Of a DNA stretch of 64,000 bases, positions 62,469 to 64,000 are shown piece after piece. Origin of the DNA: Pseudomonas sp. 30_B (GTDB lineage: Bacteria > Pseudomonadota > Gammaproteobacteria > Pseudomonadales > Pseudomonadaceae); the NCBI RefSeq assembly GCF_017491605.1, contig NZ_JAFGYY010000014.1:115871-179870 (forward strand), given 5' to 3'. Each line of letters begins with the position of its first letter. The stretch's first letter is position 1. The notes under the pieces were generated by a model. That model searched no databases and was not told the DNA's origin. It saw only the letters and a list, made by a program, of their open reading frames with translations. A program made the position numbers and the translations under genes.

Positions 62469-63095
62469 ATGAGCAAGCCTTACGTCCGTCTCGACAAGAC
62501 CCAGGCCGCCGTACTGCTGGTCGATCACCAGACGGGTCTGCTTTCGCTGGTACGCGACATCGAGCCGGACAAGTTCAAGAACAACGTCCTGGCCCTGGCC
62601 GACCTGGCCAAGTACTTCAAGCTGCCGACCATCCTCACCACCAGCTTCGAAAACGGCCCCAACGGCCCGCTGGTGCCGGAGCTGAAAGACCTGTTCCCCG
62701 ATGCGCCGTACATTGCCCGTCCGGGCAACATCAACGCCTGGGACAACGAAGACTTCGTCAAAGCGGTCAAGGCCACCGGCAAGAAGCAGCTGATCATTGC
62801 CGGCGTGGTGACCGAGGTCTGCGTGGCCTTCCCGGCGCTGTCGGCACTGGAGGAGGGCTTCGACGTCTTCGTGGTGGCCGATGCCTCCGGCACCTTCAAC
62901 GAAGTCACCCGCGATGCCGCCTGGCGCCGCATGGAAGCCGCCGGCGCGCAGATGATGACCTGGTTCGGCGTGGCCTGTGAGTTGCACCGCGACTGGCGCA
63001 ACGACATCGAAGGCTTGGCCGCGCTGTTCTCCAACCATATCCCCGACTACCGCAACCTGATCACCAGCTACAGCCTGCTGACCGCGAACAAGTAA
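62469..63095 (+). CDS. ycaC: YcaC, cysteine hydrolase of the isochorismatase family
   Basis: A 208-residue protein, the exact length of Escherichia coli YcaC and similar across its entire length. Asp19 (LLVDHQTG) and Cys118 (VVTEVCVAF) are present; the position of the first paralogue's lysine (ARKGE) is Pro in ARPGN, as in E. coli. YcaC assembles as an octamer of unknown substrate. ACGAGGAAACGCC upstream provides a ribosome binding site. It is the third gene of the pirin operon. Confidence 0.9.
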   Translation: MSKPYVRLDKTQAAVLLVDHQTGLLSLVRDIEPDKFKNNVLALADLAKYFKLPTILTTSFENGPNGPLVPELKDLFPDAPYIARPGNINAWDNEDFVKAVKATGKKQLIIAGVVTEVCVAFPALSALEEGFDVFVVADASGTFNEVTRDAAWRRMEAAGAQMMTWFGVACELHRDWRNDIEGLAALFSNHIPDYRNLITSYSLLTANK

Positions 63096-63120
63096 CGCGC
63101 GCCAGATAGCAAGGCTCGCA

Positions 63121-63155
63121 CGGAGGCCGGAAGGGGCGTTCCCTCCGGCCCTCCG
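63121..63155 (+). terminator. Hairpin downstream of ycaC
   Basis: CGGAGGCCGGAAGGG and CCCTCCGGCCCTCCG pair with one bulge around GCGTT. It lies 25 bases beyond the ycaC stop, between converging genes. There is no T tract on the plus strand, so efficiency is uncertain. Confidence 0.55.
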
Positions 63156-63173
63156 CGCGACCTGGCGCCTGCG

Positions 63174-63668
63174 TCATGCCGTCGGCCGGGGAGGGTGGGC
63201 AAGCGGCTTGATGTAGCGATTGCCGAACGACCAGTGCGACACGCCGTGCCGCGCCTCCTGCAGCAACTGGAAGAAGCGGATCAGGTAGCCCGTCTCGAAA
63301 CACCTGCGAGCCATGCCTGCGCTGAAGCGCTGGCGCGCCAGGAACAGCGCATTCCACGGCGCGGACAGGCCGTCCGGTTCCAGGCTGCACTGCGCTTCAT
63401 GCATGCCGCGCCGCAGCAGATCGAGGTTGCGGCCCTGGCTCGGCGTCAGCGGAATGCGCCGGCAATAAGGCGTCGCCGCAATCTCCCGGACATTGCTCAG
63501 CACCCGCAGGTGAGCCAGCCAGAAACCCTGCTCGATGTGCTCCCGCGCCGTTTCCAGCAACGCCAGCGCCGGTGCGTCGTTGCACTGCAGCAACATCGTC
63601 CGCAACGAGTCGATGGCCTGCATGGCAGCCGCATAGTGCGCAATCGCCGGATCAGGGCCTGCGTTCAT
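63174..63668 (-). CDS. Hypothetical protein
   Basis: A 164-residue, probably helical cytoplasmic protein starting MNAGPDPAIAHYAAAMQAI. I recognise no family. A basic, aromatic C-terminus (HGVSHWSFGNRYIKPL) is notable. The ATG at 63668 lies inside the last codons of the upstream small gene, so the two are co-translated. AAGG precedes the ATG. Confidence 0.65.
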   Translation of the reverse strand: MNAGPDPAIAHYAAAMQAIDSLRTMLLQCNDAPALALLETAREHIEQGFWLAHLRVLSNVREIAATPYCRRIPLTPSQGRNLDLLRRGMHEAQCSLEPDGLSAPWNALFLARQRFSAGMARRCFETGYLIRFFQLLQEARHGVSHWSFGNRYIKPLAHPPRPTA

Positions 63669-63945
63669 CGACCTTCCCCTCCGGCCGGTTCCGTGGATGC
63701 TCCAGCGCCAGCTCATAGAGCTGACGAGCCTCGCTCACCAGCGGCACGAGGGCCGAGGCGAGTCGGGCGGTGGCATGGATCAGGCCGCGATCGGCGTCGT
63801 CTTCCATCAGCCGCAGCAGATCCTCCACCGCCGTCAGGCGCCGCATGGCGGCTTCGTGCAACTGCTGGGGTGGCGCCAAGGCGTTGATGAAGAACACGCC
63901 CTCGCCGGGCTGTGTCGCCAGGGGAACGAGCTGCAGTTCAAGCAT
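63652..63945 (-). CDS. Small DUF6124/DUF3077-like protein
   Basis: A 97-residue protein with FFINALAPPQQLHEAAMRRLTAVEDLLRLMED (in parts, residues 18-49), a pattern I associate with the small Pseudomonas-specific DUF6124/DUF3077 proteins of unknown function. It is acidic and helical without a signal peptide. It overlaps the following hypothetical gene by 17 bases. The last 55 bases of the window upstream of it hold nothing recognisable. Confidence 0.65.
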   Translation of the reverse strand: MLELQLVPLATQPGEGVFFINALAPPQQLHEAAMRRLTAVEDLLRLMEDDADRGLIHATARLASALVPLVSEARQLYELALEHPRNRPEGKVDERRP

Positions 63946-64000
63946 GGTGTGCCTCCGGATGGAGGGCAGGGATGGGCGGTGGGGCAGGGCGGTGCGCGGG

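Overview
The window is high-GC chromosomal DNA from a Pseudomonas of the P. aeruginosa / P. nitroreducens / P. citronellolis type. The reasons are the gene order apt, anr, hemN, ccoSIHG, two tandem cbb3 oxidase operons, aer and acnA (the order known from P. aeruginosa), proteins of exactly the expected lengths (Anr 244 aa, Apt 182 aa, AcnA 910 aa), and typical Pseudomonas REP repeats. I see no tRNA, rRNA, CRISPR array, insertion sequence or prophage.

Layout. 1-2.3 kb: a cut AraC-type regulator, an OsmC-like protein, a DUF4242 protein and a methyltransferase. 2.4-6.3 kb: a short-chain dehydrogenase/Baeyer-Villiger monooxygenase operon divergent from a FabR-like TetR regulator across a symmetric double operator, then a GFA-family protein. 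6.4-29.7 kb: the anaerobic/microaerobic block, with a PF10118 protein, apt, anr, hemN, the cbb3 assembly genes, ccoNOQP-1, ccoNOQP-2, aer, acnA and a MaoC-fold protein. An intact Anr box lies upstream of ccoN2 and a near-perfect one upstream of hemN, but none is visible upstream of ccoN1, so one oxidase looks Anr-driven and the other constitutive. 29.8-31.7 kb: a lipoprotein CocE-type hydrolase and tusA.

31.9-40.5 kb: a polyamine-type module on the minus strand, with an ABC importer (two permeases, a Tat-type binding protein and an ATPase), a LysR regulator, a PuuB/PauB-like oxidase and a PuuA/PauA-like gamma-glutamyl ligase. 41.1-42.7 kb: a MoaD/ThiS-like small protein next to an Asp-box beta-propeller protein. 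42.8-44.9 kb: a BigR-type sulfide detoxification operon with a perfect palindromic operator. 45.1-49.6 kb: aceF and aceE. 49.7-53.9 kb: a PAS-GGDEF diguanylate cyclase, a histidine phosphatase/PAP2 phosphatase pair, a ClpP-fold periplasmic protein, a NUDIX hydrolase and a small protein sharing the NUDIX N-terminus.

53.9-59.7 kb: the most intriguing locus, a co-directional run of thermostable-hemolysin-family protein, AMP-dependent acyl ligase, haem-oxygenase-like diiron protein, short-chain dehydrogenase, response regulator and histidine kinase. It looks like a small biosynthetic pathway with its own two-component system. 59.7-64 kb: a LysR regulator divergent from a pirin, two YcaC-type cysteine hydrolases and two small hypothetical genes.

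Apart from the genes, three copies of a dispersed element (about 140-200 bp) each begin at a stop codon and carry helices whose two strands change together between copies. A second multi-hairpin element lies at 37.2-37.5 kb, and REP and CTCTCCC-type repeats fill several gaps.
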